Shown here in pieces: positions 1 through 8,363 of a stretch of 64,000 nucleotides of DNA (position 1 is its first letter; every line of letters begins with the position of its first letter). The translations under genes were made by a program, and so were the position numbers. The stretch comes from Streptomyces sp. 135 (GTDB lineage: Bacteria > Actinomycetota > Actinomycetes > Streptomycetales > Streptomycetaceae): NCBI RefSeq assembly GCF_020026305.1, contig NZ_CP075691.1, positions 5,270,001-5,334,000 on the forward strand, read 5' to 3'. The notes below the pieces were generated by a model. It worked only from the letters and a program-made list of their open reading frames with translations, was not told the DNA's origin and made no database searches.

Positions 1-168
1 GGCCGGAGTGTCACCGCCCAGCGCGAACGCCTCATCGGCCGCCCGGACGTGCAGAGCGTCCCGGTCGGGGTCTGCGTAGACGGCTACGCTCGCGATCCCT
101 GCATCCCGGCATGCCCGAGCAACGCGGACAGCGATTTCGCCACGGTTGGCGATGAGCACCTTGCGCAC
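1..168 (-). CDS. accA2: Acyl-CoA (acetyl/propionyl-CoA) carboxylase biotin carboxylase/BCCP subunit, N-terminal fragment
   Basis: Only the first 56 codons are in the window; the gene runs off the left edge. The GTG start at 168 is preceded by AAGGAGGGA. The protein begins VRKVLIANRGEIAVRVARAC, the signature N-terminus of biotin carboxylase, the ATP-grasp subunit that carboxylates its own biotin and feeds carboxybiotin to the beta subunit. In Streptomyces this alpha subunit normally also carries the biotin carrier domain, which cannot be seen here. The beta and epsilon subunit genes lie 2 kb away on the same strand, separated by maf. The choice between accA1 and accA2 rests on this neighbourhood (pccB, maf, birA) from memory. 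Confidence 0.9.
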   Translation of the reverse strand, partial: MRKVLIANRGEIAVRVARACRDAGIASVAVYADPDRDALHVRAADEAFALGGDTPA

Positions 169-525
169 GATGGCTCCCTCCTTGAAACAAGCCGAGTTTA
201 GGGACTGCCGACACGGCCTTACGACCCGTCCCCAAGGGTGAGCTTGCCCACACGGAGTGTGATGCGAGGTCCCCTCGTCCCGCGAAAACCCTTGTCGTAC
301 CACGGTACGCAGGGTTCCTCCACGGCAGCGTAGCCGCACGGTGTGGTCAAGGTCTCTGTGAAGCCGCGCTGCGGCAGGGCCGCTTTCTTTGTGGAGTCCC
401 TACGAATGGCCCAATGATTCTTTGCCTGCCGCGCAGCCCTTGTCCCGAGGTTTACCCATTAGTAGCGTTCGCGATGGCTCGACGTACCAGGGGTAACAGC
501 GGGAGCGGAAAGAGGGTGGGGCGCC
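169..525. other. Intergenic region between divergent accA and a small membrane protein gene
   Basis: This 357-bp gap separates two divergent genes. No reading frame in it looks like a real protein. It holds the likely promoters of both genes; the clearer one reads rightward at 440-468 and is listed separately. A shorter direct suggestion for the leftward promoter was not found. Confidence 0.6.
440..468 (+). promoter_or_regulatory. Candidate vegetative promoter of the 526-972 membrane protein gene
   Basis: TTGTCC at 440-445 and TAGCGT at 463-468 are separated by 17 bases, a good match to a Streptomyces HrdB-type promoter. The predicted transcript would start near 475, about 50 bases before the GTG start codon at 526. 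Confidence 0.5.
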
Positions 526-972
526 GTGGCGCGCAGACCGGTGGCCTGGGTGGGCGCGATCGTTCTCCTCGCGGAGGCGGTCGGCATCGCGCTGCTCAAC
601 TGGTTCCTCGGCCTGGTCGTCGAGAACCAGGGCATGTCGCTGGCCGGCCTCGATCCGCACGCGATGACCGTCTCGACGTGGATCGGCGGAGCCCTCTTCG
701 GCGGCTACCTCGCGCTGTGCGGCGTCATCCTGGCCCTCGCGGGCGCCCGGGACCGCGCCCCGGGCCGCTTCGGGAGGCTGCTGCTGATCAGCTGCGCCGT
801 CGTGCACGGCGTCCTCGGCGCCTTCTGCGTCGGCCTGGTGGGCTGGCCGGCGTTCGCCTTCATGATGGCCGTGCTCGGCCTGATCGTCCTCACGCTGGTG
901 GCGTACGAGAAGCGGGCGCGCGAGGGCGGTGCCCCGGCGCCCGCGGCAGGCCCTACGCCCACAACTCCGTGA
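526..972 (+). CDS. Conserved four-helix membrane protein, unknown function
   Basis: The 148-residue product starts at GTG 526 after a purine-rich AGAGGGTGGGG. It has about four hydrophobic segments (roughly residues 5-30, 48-72, 82-105 and 108-127) and a short Ala/Pro-rich tail, so it should lie in the cytoplasmic membrane. It has no motif that I recognise. In Streptomyces a protein of this kind sits between accA2 and maf. Its last codons overlap the 3' end of the convergent maf gene by about 20 bases. Confidence 0.75.
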   Translation: MARRPVAWVGAIVLLAEAVGIALLNWFLGLVVENQGMSLAGLDPHAMTVSTWIGGALFGGYLALCGVILALAGARDRAPGRFGRLLLISCAVVHGVLGAFCVGLVGWPAFAFMMAVLGLIVLTLVAYEKRAREGGAPAPAAGPTPTTP

Positions 973-1561
973 TGCCGACGCCCAGTTGGCCGAGCAGGCG
1001 GCGCAGCAGCGGCAGCGAGAGGCCGATGACGTTGCCGTGGTCGCCCTCGATGCCGTCGATGAACGGCGCCGAGCGGCCGTCCAGCGTGAAGGCGCCCGCC
1101 ACGTGCAGCGGTTCGCCGCTCGCGACGTACGCGGCGACCTCCTCGTCGGAGGGCTCACCGAAGCGGACCACGGTCGAGGCCGTCCCCGACGCGTACGTCC
1201 CGGAAACGGTGTCGTAGACGCAGTGCCCCGTCTGGAGGACGCCCGCGCGGCCGCGCATGGCCTTCCAGCGGGCGGTCGCCTCCTCGGCGTCGGCGGGCTT
1301 GCCGAGCGCCTTGCCGTCCAGCTCCAGGACCGAGTCGCAGCCGATGACCAGGGCGCCCTTGACCTCGGGCCGCGCGGCGACGACGGAGGCCTTGGCCTCG
1401 GCCAGGGCGAGGGCGAGCTCGGCGGGGGTCGGCGCGGAGACCTTGTCCTCGTCGACGCCGCTGACGATCACCTCGGGGGCGAGGCCCGCCTGCCGGAGCA
1501 GGCCGAGACGGGCGGGGGACTGCGAGGCGAGCACGAGACGGCGGCGTGGCTGATCACTCAT
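953..1561 (-). CDS. maf: Maf-family nucleoside triphosphate pyrophosphatase
   Basis: The 202-residue product starts at ATG 1561 (MSDQPRRRLVLASQSPARLG). The N-terminal LASQSPARLGLLRQAG loop and the later GCDSVLELDGKALGKP and FIDGIEGDHGNVIGLSLPLL segments are the Maf signatures for nucleotide binding and the catalytic acid. The enzyme probably hydrolyses modified or non-canonical nucleoside triphosphates to monophosphates in the cytosol. The second conserved Arg of the usual SPRR motif is Ala here, which I believe is common in actinomycete Maf proteins. It lies downstream of pccB, accE and mmpB on the same strand. Confidence 0.9.
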   Translation of the reverse strand: MSDQPRRRLVLASQSPARLGLLRQAGLAPEVIVSGVDEDKVSAPTPAELALALAEAKASVVAARPEVKGALVIGCDSVLELDGKALGKPADAEEATARWKAMRGRAGVLQTGHCVYDTVSGTYASGTASTVVRFGEPSDEEVAAYVASGEPLHVAGAFTLDGRSAPFIDGIEGDHGNVIGLSLPLLRRLLGQLGVGITELWA

Positions 1562-1604
1562 GCCGGTCAGGGTAGCGAGCACCCCGACGCCGCGGGTGAG
1601 GCGC

Positions 1605-1733
1605 TCAGTGGATGCCGAGCACGAACATCGCGACGACCATGGCCAGGGCGAGGACGAAGCCCGCACGGCGCATCTTCGCCTGCATGTCCCGCATGTCCTT
1701 GGGCGGGTTGTTCTCCGGGTCCGACCACAGCAT
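1605..1733 (-). CDS. mmpB: Tiny single-span membrane protein, MmpB-like
   Basis: A 42-residue protein starts at ATG 1733, beginning MLWSDPENNPPKDMRDMQAK, followed by one basic stretch and one hydrophobic helix (about residues 25-41) at the C-terminus. The size, the MLWSDPEN start and the position between accE and maf match what is annotated in Streptomyces as morphogenic membrane protein MmpB; I recall this rather than having checked it. It probably belongs to the pccB-accE-mmpB-maf transcript. The apparent frameshift in accE would, if real, make the accE frame run through this gene. Confidence 0.65.
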   Translation of the reverse strand: MLWSDPENNPPKDMRDMQAKMRRAGFVLALAMVVAMFVLGIH

Positions 1734-1819
1734 GCCTTCGATACTGCGGCCGGGCGGGCCGGGGCGCCTGAGTACGCGTACTCAACTTCCCCGGCCCGGT
1801 GCGTCCGGCCGGGCTGCGT

Positions 1820-2025
1820 CTAGCCGGGCCAGTACGTGCGGCCCCACGCCGTGGGACCGGGCGCGGGCAGCCGGTGGCGGGCCACCCGCGCGGGTCGGCC
1901 CACGCGGCGGGCGGCGCGGGCGCGCCGGACGGCTGGCTTACCACCGCCGCGGCGCGCGCCTGGACCACCGCCAGTGCGGCGGCCAGCTCCTCCGGGGTCG
2001 GGTTGCCCCGTACGACCTTGATCAC
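1820..2025 (-). pseudogene. accE: Acyl-CoA carboxylase epsilon subunit, with a one-base frameshift
   Basis: The GTG start at 2025 lies 10 bases after the pccB stop with GAGGAG just upstream. The first part reads MIKVVRGNPTPEELAAALAV, the usual AccE/PccE N-terminus that docks the beta subunit. The expected ending (RHRLPAPGPTAWGRTYWPG then a stop at 1820-1822) is also present, but in another frame. The span from start to that stop is 206 bases, one short of 69 codons, so a single base is missing near 1884-1895. Read without correction, the frame runs on to about 1567 through mmpB. Corrected, the protein would be 68 residues, a normal length. This is either a real mutation or a sequencing error. 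Confidence 0.8.
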
Positions 2026-2035
2026 TAGGGCTCCT

Positions 2036-3619
2036 CTACAGGGGGATGTTGCCGTGCTTCTTCGGAGGCAGGGATTCCCGCTTCGTGCGCAGCTGACGCA
2101 GGCCCCGCACCAGGTGCGAGCGGGTCTCCGACGGCATGATCACGGCATCGATGTAGCCGCGCTCGGCCGCCGTGTACGGGTTGAGCAGCGCGTCCTCGTA
2201 CTCCTGGATGAGCTGCGCGCGGGCCGCCTCCTGGGCCGCCTCGTCACCGGCCGCGGCGATGGTGCGGCGGTGCAGGACGTTCACCGCGCCCTGCGCGCCC
2301 ATCACCGCGATCTGCGCGGTCGGCCAGGCGAGGTTCAGGTCGGCGCCCAGGTGCTTGGAGCCCATGACGTCGTACGCGCCGCCGAAGGCCTTGCGGGTGA
2401 TGATCGTGATCAGCGGGACGGTGGCCTCGGCGTAGGCGTAGATGAGCTTCGCGCCGCGGCGGATGATGCCCGTGTGCTCCTGCTCGACGCCCGGCAGGAA
2501 GCCCGGCACGTCGACGAAGGTCAGCACCGGCACGTTGAAGGCGTCGCAGGTGCGCACGAACCGCGCGGCCTTCTCGGAGGCGTCGATGTCCAGGCAGCCG
2601 GCGAACTGCATCGGCTGGTTGGCGACGATGCCCACCGGGTGGCCCTCGACGCGGCCGAAGCCGGTGAGGATGTTCGGCGCGAACAGCGGCTGCGTCTCGA
2701 AGAACTCGCCGTCGTCCAGGAGGTGTTCGATCACGCCGTGCATGTCGTACGGCTGGTTCGCGCTGTCCGGGATCAGCGTGTCGAGGGCGCGGTCCTCGTC
2801 CGTGAGCTCCAGGTCCGCCTCCTCGGGGAAGGCGGGCGGCTCGCTGAGGTTGTTCGACGGCAGGTAGGACAGCAGCGACTTGACGTACTCGATGGCGTCC
2901 TTCTCGTCGCCCGCCATGTGGTGCGCCACGCCCGACGTGGAGTTGTGGGTGCGGGCGCCGCCGAGCTCCTCGAAGCCGACGTCCTCGCCCGTGACGGTCT
3001 TGATGACGTCGGGCCCGGTGATGAACATGTGCGAGGTCTGGTCGACCATCACCGTGAAGTCGGTGATCGCGGGGGAGTAGACAGCGCCGCCCGCACACGG
3101 CCCGACGACCAGCGAGATCTGCGGGATCACACCGGACGCGTGCGTGTTCCGGCGGAAGATCTCGCCGTACATGCCGAGGGCCATCACGCCCTCCTGGATG
3201 CGGGCACCACCGGAGTCGTTGATCCCGATGACCGGACAGCCCGTCTTCAGCGCGAAGTCCATGACCTTGACGATCTTCTGGCCGAAGACCTCGCCGAGTG
3301 CGCCGCCGAAGACCGTGAAGTCCTGCGAGAACACGGCCACGGGGCGGCCGTCGACAGTGCCGTACCCGGTCACCACGCCGTCGCCGTACGGCCTGTTCTT
3401 CTCCAGGCCGAAGCTGGTCGAGCGGTGCTGCGCGAACTCGTCGAACTCCACGAAGGAGCCCTCGTCGAGGAGCAGCTCGATCCGCTCACGCGCCGTCAAC
3501 TTCCCCTTGGCGTGCTGCTTCTCCACCGCGCGGGCCGATCCCGCGTGCTTCGCCTCCTCGATGCGGCGCTGGAGGTCCGCGAGCTTGCCGGCGGTCGTGT
3601 GGATGTCGGTCTCGGACAT
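2036..3619 (-). CDS. pccB: Acyl-CoA (propionyl-CoA) carboxylase beta subunit, carboxyltransferase
   Basis: The 527-residue protein is a full-length biotin-dependent carboxyltransferase. It transfers the carboxyl group from carboxybiotin to propionyl- or acetyl-CoA, giving methylmalonyl- or malonyl-CoA for fatty acid and polyketide synthesis. The N-domain oxyanion region (GINDSGGARIQEGV near residue 132, then GPCAGGAVYSPA near 173) and the C-domain FGGAYDVMGSKHLGAD (near 412) are intact. Asp417 in GGAYD corresponds, by my alignment from memory, to the residue that sets acetyl/propionyl preference in S. coelicolor PccB. The gene is followed by accE at 10 bases. PccB rather than AccB is chosen from the maf/birA/cya neighbourhood. 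Confidence 0.93.
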   Translation of the reverse strand: MSETDIHTTAGKLADLQRRIEEAKHAGSARAVEKQHAKGKLTARERIELLLDEGSFVEFDEFAQHRSTSFGLEKNRPYGDGVVTGYGTVDGRPVAVFSQDFTVFGGALGEVFGQKIVKVMDFALKTGCPVIGINDSGGARIQEGVMALGMYGEIFRRNTHASGVIPQISLVVGPCAGGAVYSPAITDFTVMVDQTSHMFITGPDVIKTVTGEDVGFEELGGARTHNSTSGVAHHMAGDEKDAIEYVKSLLSYLPSNNLSEPPAFPEEADLELTDEDRALDTLIPDSANQPYDMHGVIEHLLDDGEFFETQPLFAPNILTGFGRVEGHPVGIVANQPMQFAGCLDIDASEKAARFVRTCDAFNVPVLTFVDVPGFLPGVEQEHTGIIRRGAKLIYAYAEATVPLITIITRKAFGGAYDVMGSKHLGADLNLAWPTAQIAVMGAQGAVNVLHRRTIAAAGDEAAQEAARAQLIQEYEDALLNPYTAAERGYIDAVIMPSETRSHLVRGLRQLRTKRESLPPKKHGNIPL

Positions 3620-3743
3620 AGGGATGCGGCTCCCTGCCTGCTCAAAGGTGCGTATGGCGGCTTACGGCTGGCTACTGCCCCGTAGCGTATCGGCGCGGAT
3701 ACCGTTCGGCAGTGCGGCGTTTACCACACCTAGGGTGGCTTGC

Positions 3744-4613
3744 ATGACGCCGCCAGATGCTGAAGACAACCGCTGGTCCGACCTCGACCGTCCGCCCCTG
3801 AACGCCGCCTCCCTGCGGCGGACGCTGCTGCGGGAGGGCGGGCTGTGGTCCTCCCTGGACGTGGTGCCCCGCACCGGCTCCACCAACACCGACCTGGTGG
3901 CACGGGCCGACGACCTGGCCGAGGGAGCCGTACTGGTCGCCGAGGAGCAGAGCGCGGCGCGCGGGCGCCTGGACCGGCAGTGGTCGGCGCCCGCCCGCTC
4001 CGGGCTCTTCTTCTCCGTCCTGCTCAAGCCCGCCGAGGTGCCCGTGGAGCGGTGGTGCTGGCTGCCGCTGCTCACCGGTGTCGCCGTCGCCACGGGGCTC
4101 TCGCGGGTGGCCGGCGTGGACACGGCACTCAAATGGCCCAACGACCTCCTGGTGACCGTCGGTGACGAGGAGCGCAAGGCCGGCGGCATCCTCGCCGAGC
4201 GGGCGGGTTCCGCCGGGGGCTCCGGCGCCGGCGTGGTCATCGGCATCGGCCTCAACGTCACGCTCCGTGAGGACGAGCTGCCGGTGCCGACGGCGGGCTC
4301 ACTGGCACTGGCAGGCGCCGCGACCACGGACCGGGACCCGCTCCTGCGGGCCGTGCTGCGCTCGCTGGAGCAGTGGTACGGCGTGTGGCGCGGGGCGGGC
4401 GGCGACCCGTCCGCATCCCGCCTCCAGGAGGCATACGCGGCGGGCTGCGCGACGCTGGGCCGCCGGGTACGGGCGGAGCTGCCGGGCGACAGGGCGATCG
4501 TAGGAGAGGCGGTAGCGGTAGACGGCGACGGCCGCCTGGTCCTCGCCACGGAGGAGGGGGTACAGGAGCCGGTGGGAGCGGGCGACATCATCCACCTGCG
4601 ACCGGCGCCGTAG
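3744..4613 (+). CDS. birA: Biotin--[acetyl-CoA carboxylase] ligase (biotin protein ligase)
   Basis: The 289-residue product starts at ATG 3744. It activates biotin with ATP and attaches it to the carrier domain of acyl-CoA carboxylase. It shows the class I layout, without the N-terminal repressor helix-turn-helix. The TGSTNTDL motif, the AARGRLDRQW glycine/arginine loop and the TALKWPNDLLV segment with the catalytic lysine are all present, followed by the small C-terminal SH3-like domain. It is divergent from pccB, 124 bases away, which fits its job. A tandem repeat array begins just after its stop. Confidence 0.92.
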   Translation: MTPPDAEDNRWSDLDRPPLNAASLRRTLLREGGLWSSLDVVPRTGSTNTDLVARADDLAEGAVLVAEEQSAARGRLDRQWSAPARSGLFFSVLLKPAEVPVERWCWLPLLTGVAVATGLSRVAGVDTALKWPNDLLVTVGDEERKAGGILAERAGSAGGSGAGVVIGIGLNVTLREDELPVPTAGSLALAGAATTDRDPLLRAVLRSLEQWYGVWRGAGGDPSASRLQEAYAAGCATLGRRVRAELPGDRAIVGEAVAVDGDGRLVLATEEGVQEPVGAGDIIHLRPAP

Positions 4614-4660
4614 CCGCCACGGGGCGACCCCCGCCGGGGAGGGGCCCGCGCGGGGCCCCG

Positions 4661-5090
4661 TTAGGGGGCGCGGGGAACGGCGCGACCAACCACGACGCAC
4701 CCGCACCCGACAGGAAGCCCCGTTAGGGGACGCGGGGAACGGCGCGACCAACCACGACGCACCCGCACCCGACAGGAGGCCCCCGTTAGGGGACGCGGGG
4801 AACGGCGCGAGCACCCACAACGCACCCGCACCCGACAAGAGGCCCCCTTAAGGGGCGCGGGGAACGGCGCGAACAATCACGACGCACCCGCACCCGACAG
4901 GAAGCCCCCTTAAGGGGCGCGGGGAACTGCGCGAACGGCCACGACGCACCCGCACCCGAGAGGACACCCCCGCGGGGAACGGCGCGACCAACCACGACGC
5001 ACCCGCACCCGAAAGGACACCCCGGGGGGAAACACCGTGAACAACCACGACGCACCCGCACCCGAACAACAGGACGCCCCGGGGTCCCAC
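4661..5090. repeat. Seven-unit intergenic tandem array, unit about 55-64 bp
   Basis: The gap between birA and cya is filled by about seven head-to-tail units. Each contains GCGGGGAACGGCGCGA followed by CACGACGCACCCGCACCCGA, starting near 4661, 4721, 4783, 4845, 4908, 4970 and 5028. The first five junctions carry a short self-complementary arm (for example GCCCCCTTAAGGGGC), so each unit can form its own hairpin. The last two units are shorter and more divergent. The core resembles GGGGCGCGGGGAACTGCGCGA-type sequences that are abundant between Streptomyces genes, but here they are stacked in tandem. It may act as a terminator region for birA. Confidence 0.85.
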
Positions 5091-5188
5091 CCCGGGGTCA
5101 CGGGGAGTCGGGAGTGAGCTGCGGCACACCTGCCGTAAAGTTGACGCCGGTCGATACCTGACCGCGGCAGATCGGAAGGGCAGCAGGC

Positions 5189-6373
5189 GTGACCGTCGAC
5201 GACACGGGCTCCGGCGCGGGTGCACAGCGCGGCCCCGACGACGGACCCGGCCGCAGCACCGGATCGGCCGGGACGGACGCCCACAAGATCCCCGACGTGG
5301 AGGACGAGAAGGCGGACGGCGAGTCCGCGAAGAACCCCCTCGCCCTCCAGCTCGAACAGCTCATCCTCGGCGCCGACCGCCGCTACACCCCCTTCCAGGC
5401 GGCACGCAGCGCAGGCGTCTCGATGGAGCTTGCCTCCCGCTTCTGGCGAGCCATGGGCTTCCCCGACATCGGCCAGGCCAAAGCCCTGACCGAGGCCGAC
5501 GTACTCGCGCTGCGGCGCCTGGCCGGTCTCGTCGAGGCCGGCCTGCTCAGCGAGGCCATGGCGGTGCAAGTGGCCCGCTCGACCGGGCAGACCACCGCCC
5601 GGCTCGCCGAGTGGCAGATCGACTCCTTCCTGGAGGGGCTGACCGAACCGCCCGAGCCGGGCATGACCCGCACCGAAGTCACGTATCCGCTCATCGAACT
5701 GCTCCTGCCCGAGCTGGAGGAGTTCCTCGTCTACGTCTGGCGCCGCCAGCTCGCCGCCGCCACCGGCCGCGTCGTGCAGGCCGCGGACGACGAGGAGATG
5801 GTCGACCGGCGGCTCGCCGTCGGCTTCGCCGACCTCGTCGGCTTCACGCGGCTGACCCGCCGCATGGAGGAGGAGGAGCTCGGCGAACTGGTCGAGGCCT
5901 TCGAGACCACCGCCGCCGACCTGGTGGCCGCACACGGCGGGCGGCTCATCAAGACCCTCGGCGACGAGGTCCTGTACGCCGCCGACGACGCGGGCGTCGC
6001 CGCCGAGATCGCGCTGCGGCTCATCGAGACCATGGCCAACGACGAGACCATGCCGGAGCTGCGCGTCGGCATCGCCTTCGGGACCGTGACGACCCGGATG
6101 GGCGATGTCTTCGGCACGACCGTGAACCTCGCGAGCCGCCTCACGTCGATAGCGCCCCGGGACGCGGTGCTCGTGGACGGCGCCTTCGCGGAGGAGCTGA
6201 CGCGGACCGGGGACGCGCCCGCCTCCGAGGCGCAGGCCGCGGAGGCGGCGGCCGCCGCGGAGAAGGAGGGCGAGGAGCCGCCCGCGTACCGCTTCGCGCT
6301 CCAGCCGATGTGGCAGCGGCCCGTCCGCGGCCTCGGCATCGTCGAGCCCTGGCTGCTGGCCCGCCGTACGTGA
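5189..6373 (+). CDS. cya: Class III adenylate cyclase
   Basis: The 394-residue cytosolic protein starts at GTG 5189. A disordered N-terminus (1-45) leads to an all-helical regulatory region (about 50-200) and a C-terminal class III cyclase domain. The two metal-binding aspartates lie in VGFADLVGFT (Asp215) and KTLGDEVLYAA (Asp259), and the transition-state residues in TTVNLASRL. It makes cAMP from ATP; in Streptomyces this single core enzyme affects germination and development through Crp. No membrane segment is seen. An Ala/Glu-rich insertion lies near residue 350. The upstream repeat array ends about 100 bases before the start. Confidence 0.92.
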   Translation: MTVDDTGSGAGAQRGPDDGPGRSTGSAGTDAHKIPDVEDEKADGESAKNPLALQLEQLILGADRRYTPFQAARSAGVSMELASRFWRAMGFPDIGQAKALTEADVLALRRLAGLVEAGLLSEAMAVQVARSTGQTTARLAEWQIDSFLEGLTEPPEPGMTRTEVTYPLIELLLPELEEFLVYVWRRQLAAATGRVVQAADDEEMVDRRLAVGFADLVGFTRLTRRMEEEELGELVEAFETTAADLVAAHGGRLIKTLGDEVLYAADDAGVAAEIALRLIETMANDETMPELRVGIAFGTVTTRMGDVFGTTVNLASRLTSIAPRDAVLVDGAFAEELTRTGDAPASEAQAAEAAAAAEKEGEEPPAYRFALQPMWQRPVRGLGIVEPWLLARRT

Positions 6374-6469
6374 GCCCGCCGTTTCCCGGGGCCGGGGCCT
6401 CTTCCCGGTGCCGGGCGCGGCTGACATGATCCCCGGGTAACGGTCGTTAACCGGCAGGAGGTATCGGTC

Positions 6470-7267
6470 ATGGGTGACGAGCAGCGGTACGGGGAGTACG
6501 TGGCGGTCAGGCGGCACGGCCATGTCGCCGAACTGGTCCTGGACCGCCCGAAGGCGATGAACGCCGTCTCCTCGGAGATGGCCCGCTCCGTCGCCGCCGC
6601 CTGCGCCGCCCTGTCCGAGGACCGCGCCGCCCGCGTCGTCGTCGTGACCTCCACCCACGAGCGGGCGTTCTGCGTCGGCGCCGACCTGAAGGAGCGCAAC
6701 TCCCTCAGCGACGCCGAGCTGCTGCGCCAGCGCCCCACCTCCCGCGCCTGCTACACCGGCGTGCTGGAGCTGCCCATGCCCACCGTCGCCGCCGTGCACG
6801 GCTTCGCGCTCGGCGGCGGCTTCGAGCTCGCCCTCTCCTGTGACGTGATCGTGGCCGACCCGACCGCGGTCGTCGGGCTCCCCGAGGTCTCCGTCGGCGT
6901 CATCCCCGGCGGCGGTGGTACGCAGCTCCTGCCGCGCCGCGTCGGCGCCGCCCGCGCCGCCGAGCTGATCTTCTCGGCGCGGCGTGTGGAGGCGGCCGAG
7001 GCGCGGGAGTTGGGCCTGGTCGACCTGCTGGTGGGGGAGGGCGAGGCCCGTGCGGAAGCGCTCGCGCTCGGCGCCCGCATGGCGGCCAACTCGCCCGTCG
7101 GCCTGCGCGCCGCCAAGCGTGCCCTGCGCCTCGGGCACGGCCTCGACCTGCGGGCGGGCCTCGAGGTGGAGGACGCGGCGTGGCGCACGGTGGCCTTCTC
7201 GGGCGACCGCGCGGAGGGTGTCGCGGCGTTCAACGAGAAGCGGAAGCCCGAGTGGCCCGGGGAGTAG
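6470..7267 (+). CDS. Enoyl-CoA hydratase/isomerase family protein
   Basis: The 265-residue product starts at ATG 6470 after GGAGGT. It has the crotonase fold markers: the first oxyanion segment ERAFCVGADLKERNS (about residues 63-78), the second HGFALGGGFELALSCD (about 106-121) with a GLPEVSVGVIPGGGGTQLLPR segment after it. A Glu at the expected catalytic position (PEVSVG) is kept. It probably hydrates or isomerises enoyl-CoA thioesters in fatty acid breakdown, although crotonase members vary. It lies between cya and a GGDEF gene, all on the plus strand. Confidence 0.88.
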   Translation: MGDEQRYGEYVAVRRHGHVAELVLDRPKAMNAVSSEMARSVAAACAALSEDRAARVVVVTSTHERAFCVGADLKERNSLSDAELLRQRPTSRACYTGVLELPMPTVAAVHGFALGGGFELALSCDVIVADPTAVVGLPEVSVGVIPGGGGTQLLPRRVGAARAAELIFSARRVEAAEARELGLVDLLVGEGEARAEALALGARMAANSPVGLRAAKRALRLGHGLDLRAGLEVEDAAWRTVAFSGDRAEGVAAFNEKRKPEWPGE

Positions 7268-7327
7268 CCATCCGGCGGGCTTATGCCCCGAAGTTCCAAA
7301 TTGTCGTAAACCTCTTAGCCTGGAGGG

Positions 7328-8338
7328 ATGGGTGAGGACGTCCGGCTGCGGGCCGTGGTGGAGCTGGCGCAGGCCATGGCCGCCGCGCAGACTCCGCGTG
7401 AGTCCTGGCAGGCCGCGGCCCTCGGTGCCTGCCGCGCGCTGAGCGGCAGCTTCGCGGCGCTGTCCGTGTGGGAGCGGGATCTGGGCCAGTTGCGGGTCCT
7501 CGTGAACGCTGGCGAACGAACCGAGGACGAGGAGGAGTTCCCGGAGCGGGAGGCGTACCCCGTCCACCAGTTCCCGGAGATCACCGAGTTCCTGCACGAG
7601 CGCTGGGCCGGCGGCGGCGAGCCGAACGCCTGGGTCGAGACGGCCGAGGGGCCCAGCGGCGGCCACTGGGCGGGCTACTGCCACCAGCGCGTCTCGGCGC
7701 TGCGCCGGCGCGGCCGCGGCTGCTGCGTGGTCGCGCCGATCGTGCTGCACGGGCGCGCCTGGGGCGAGCTGTACGTGGCCCGGCCGGTGGGCGCGCCCGT
7801 CTTCGGCCGCTCCGACGCCGATTTCGCGACCGTCCTCGCGGCGGTGGCCGCCGCCGGGATCGCCCAGACCGAACGCCTTGAGGAGGTGCGCCGGCTGGCC
7901 TTCACGGACGCGCTGACCGGGCTCGCCAACCGCCGCGCGGTGGACCTGCGGCTCGACGAGGCGGTGGAGCGCCACCGCCTGGACGGCGCCGTGGTGAGCC
8001 TTGTCGTCTGCGACGTGAACGGGCTGAAGCGGGTCAACGACACCCGGGGGCACGCGATCGGCGACCGGCTCCTGGAGCGCTTCGGCTCCATCCTCTCGCT
8101 CTGCGGCGCGATGCTGCCGGGCACGCTGGCCGCGCGGCTCGGCGGCGACGAGTTCTGCCTCCTGTCGGTGGGGCCGGCCGCCGACGAGGTGGTGCGCGTC
8201 GCCGATGAACTGTGCCTGCGGGCGGCCGAGTTGGAGCTCGGGGAGCGCCTGCGGGTCGTCCACACCTGGTACACCTGTGGCGGAAGCCGTGACGAAAGCT
8301 GTGACATGACCCGCGCCGAATCCGCCCGTGACACCTGA
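7328..8338 (+). CDS. cdgE: GGDEF diguanylate cyclase-like protein with a damaged C-terminus (CdgE-like)
   Basis: The 336-residue product has an N-terminal GAF-like sensory domain (about residues 10-180) and a GGDEF domain that starts at LAFTDALTGLANRRAVDLRL (about 190). The active loop is RLGGDEFCLL (about 270), so the signature for making c-di-GMP is intact. Only 60 residues follow GGDEF and the last 30 do not look like the domain end: the usual closing strand and the ADxAxYxAK helix are missing. Another frame near 8255-8310 reads ACGSSTPGTPV, which resembles the expected continuation, so a frameshift plus deletion is likely. The CdgE name is from gene order (next to hutH). Confidence 0.72.
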   Translation: MGEDVRLRAVVELAQAMAAAQTPRESWQAAALGACRALSGSFAALSVWERDLGQLRVLVNAGERTEDEEEFPEREAYPVHQFPEITEFLHERWAGGGEPNAWVETAEGPSGGHWAGYCHQRVSALRRRGRGCCVVAPIVLHGRAWGELYVARPVGAPVFGRSDADFATVLAAVAAAGIAQTERLEEVRRLAFTDALTGLANRRAVDLRLDEAVERHRLDGAVVSLVVCDVNGLKRVNDTRGHAIGDRLLERFGSILSLCGAMLPGTLAARLGGDEFCLLSVGPAADEVVRVADELCLRAAELELGERLRVVHTWYTCGGSRDESCDMTRAESARDT

Positions 8339-8363
8339 CGATTCAATCCGTACGCTGCTGAAT

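Noticed and set aside
1799..3685. Rightward open frame of about 628 codons over pccB
   Set aside because: Antisense shadow of the highly conserved pccB gene.
4661..5090. CRISPR array
   Set aside because: The units are contiguous, with no unique spacers, and no cas gene is near.
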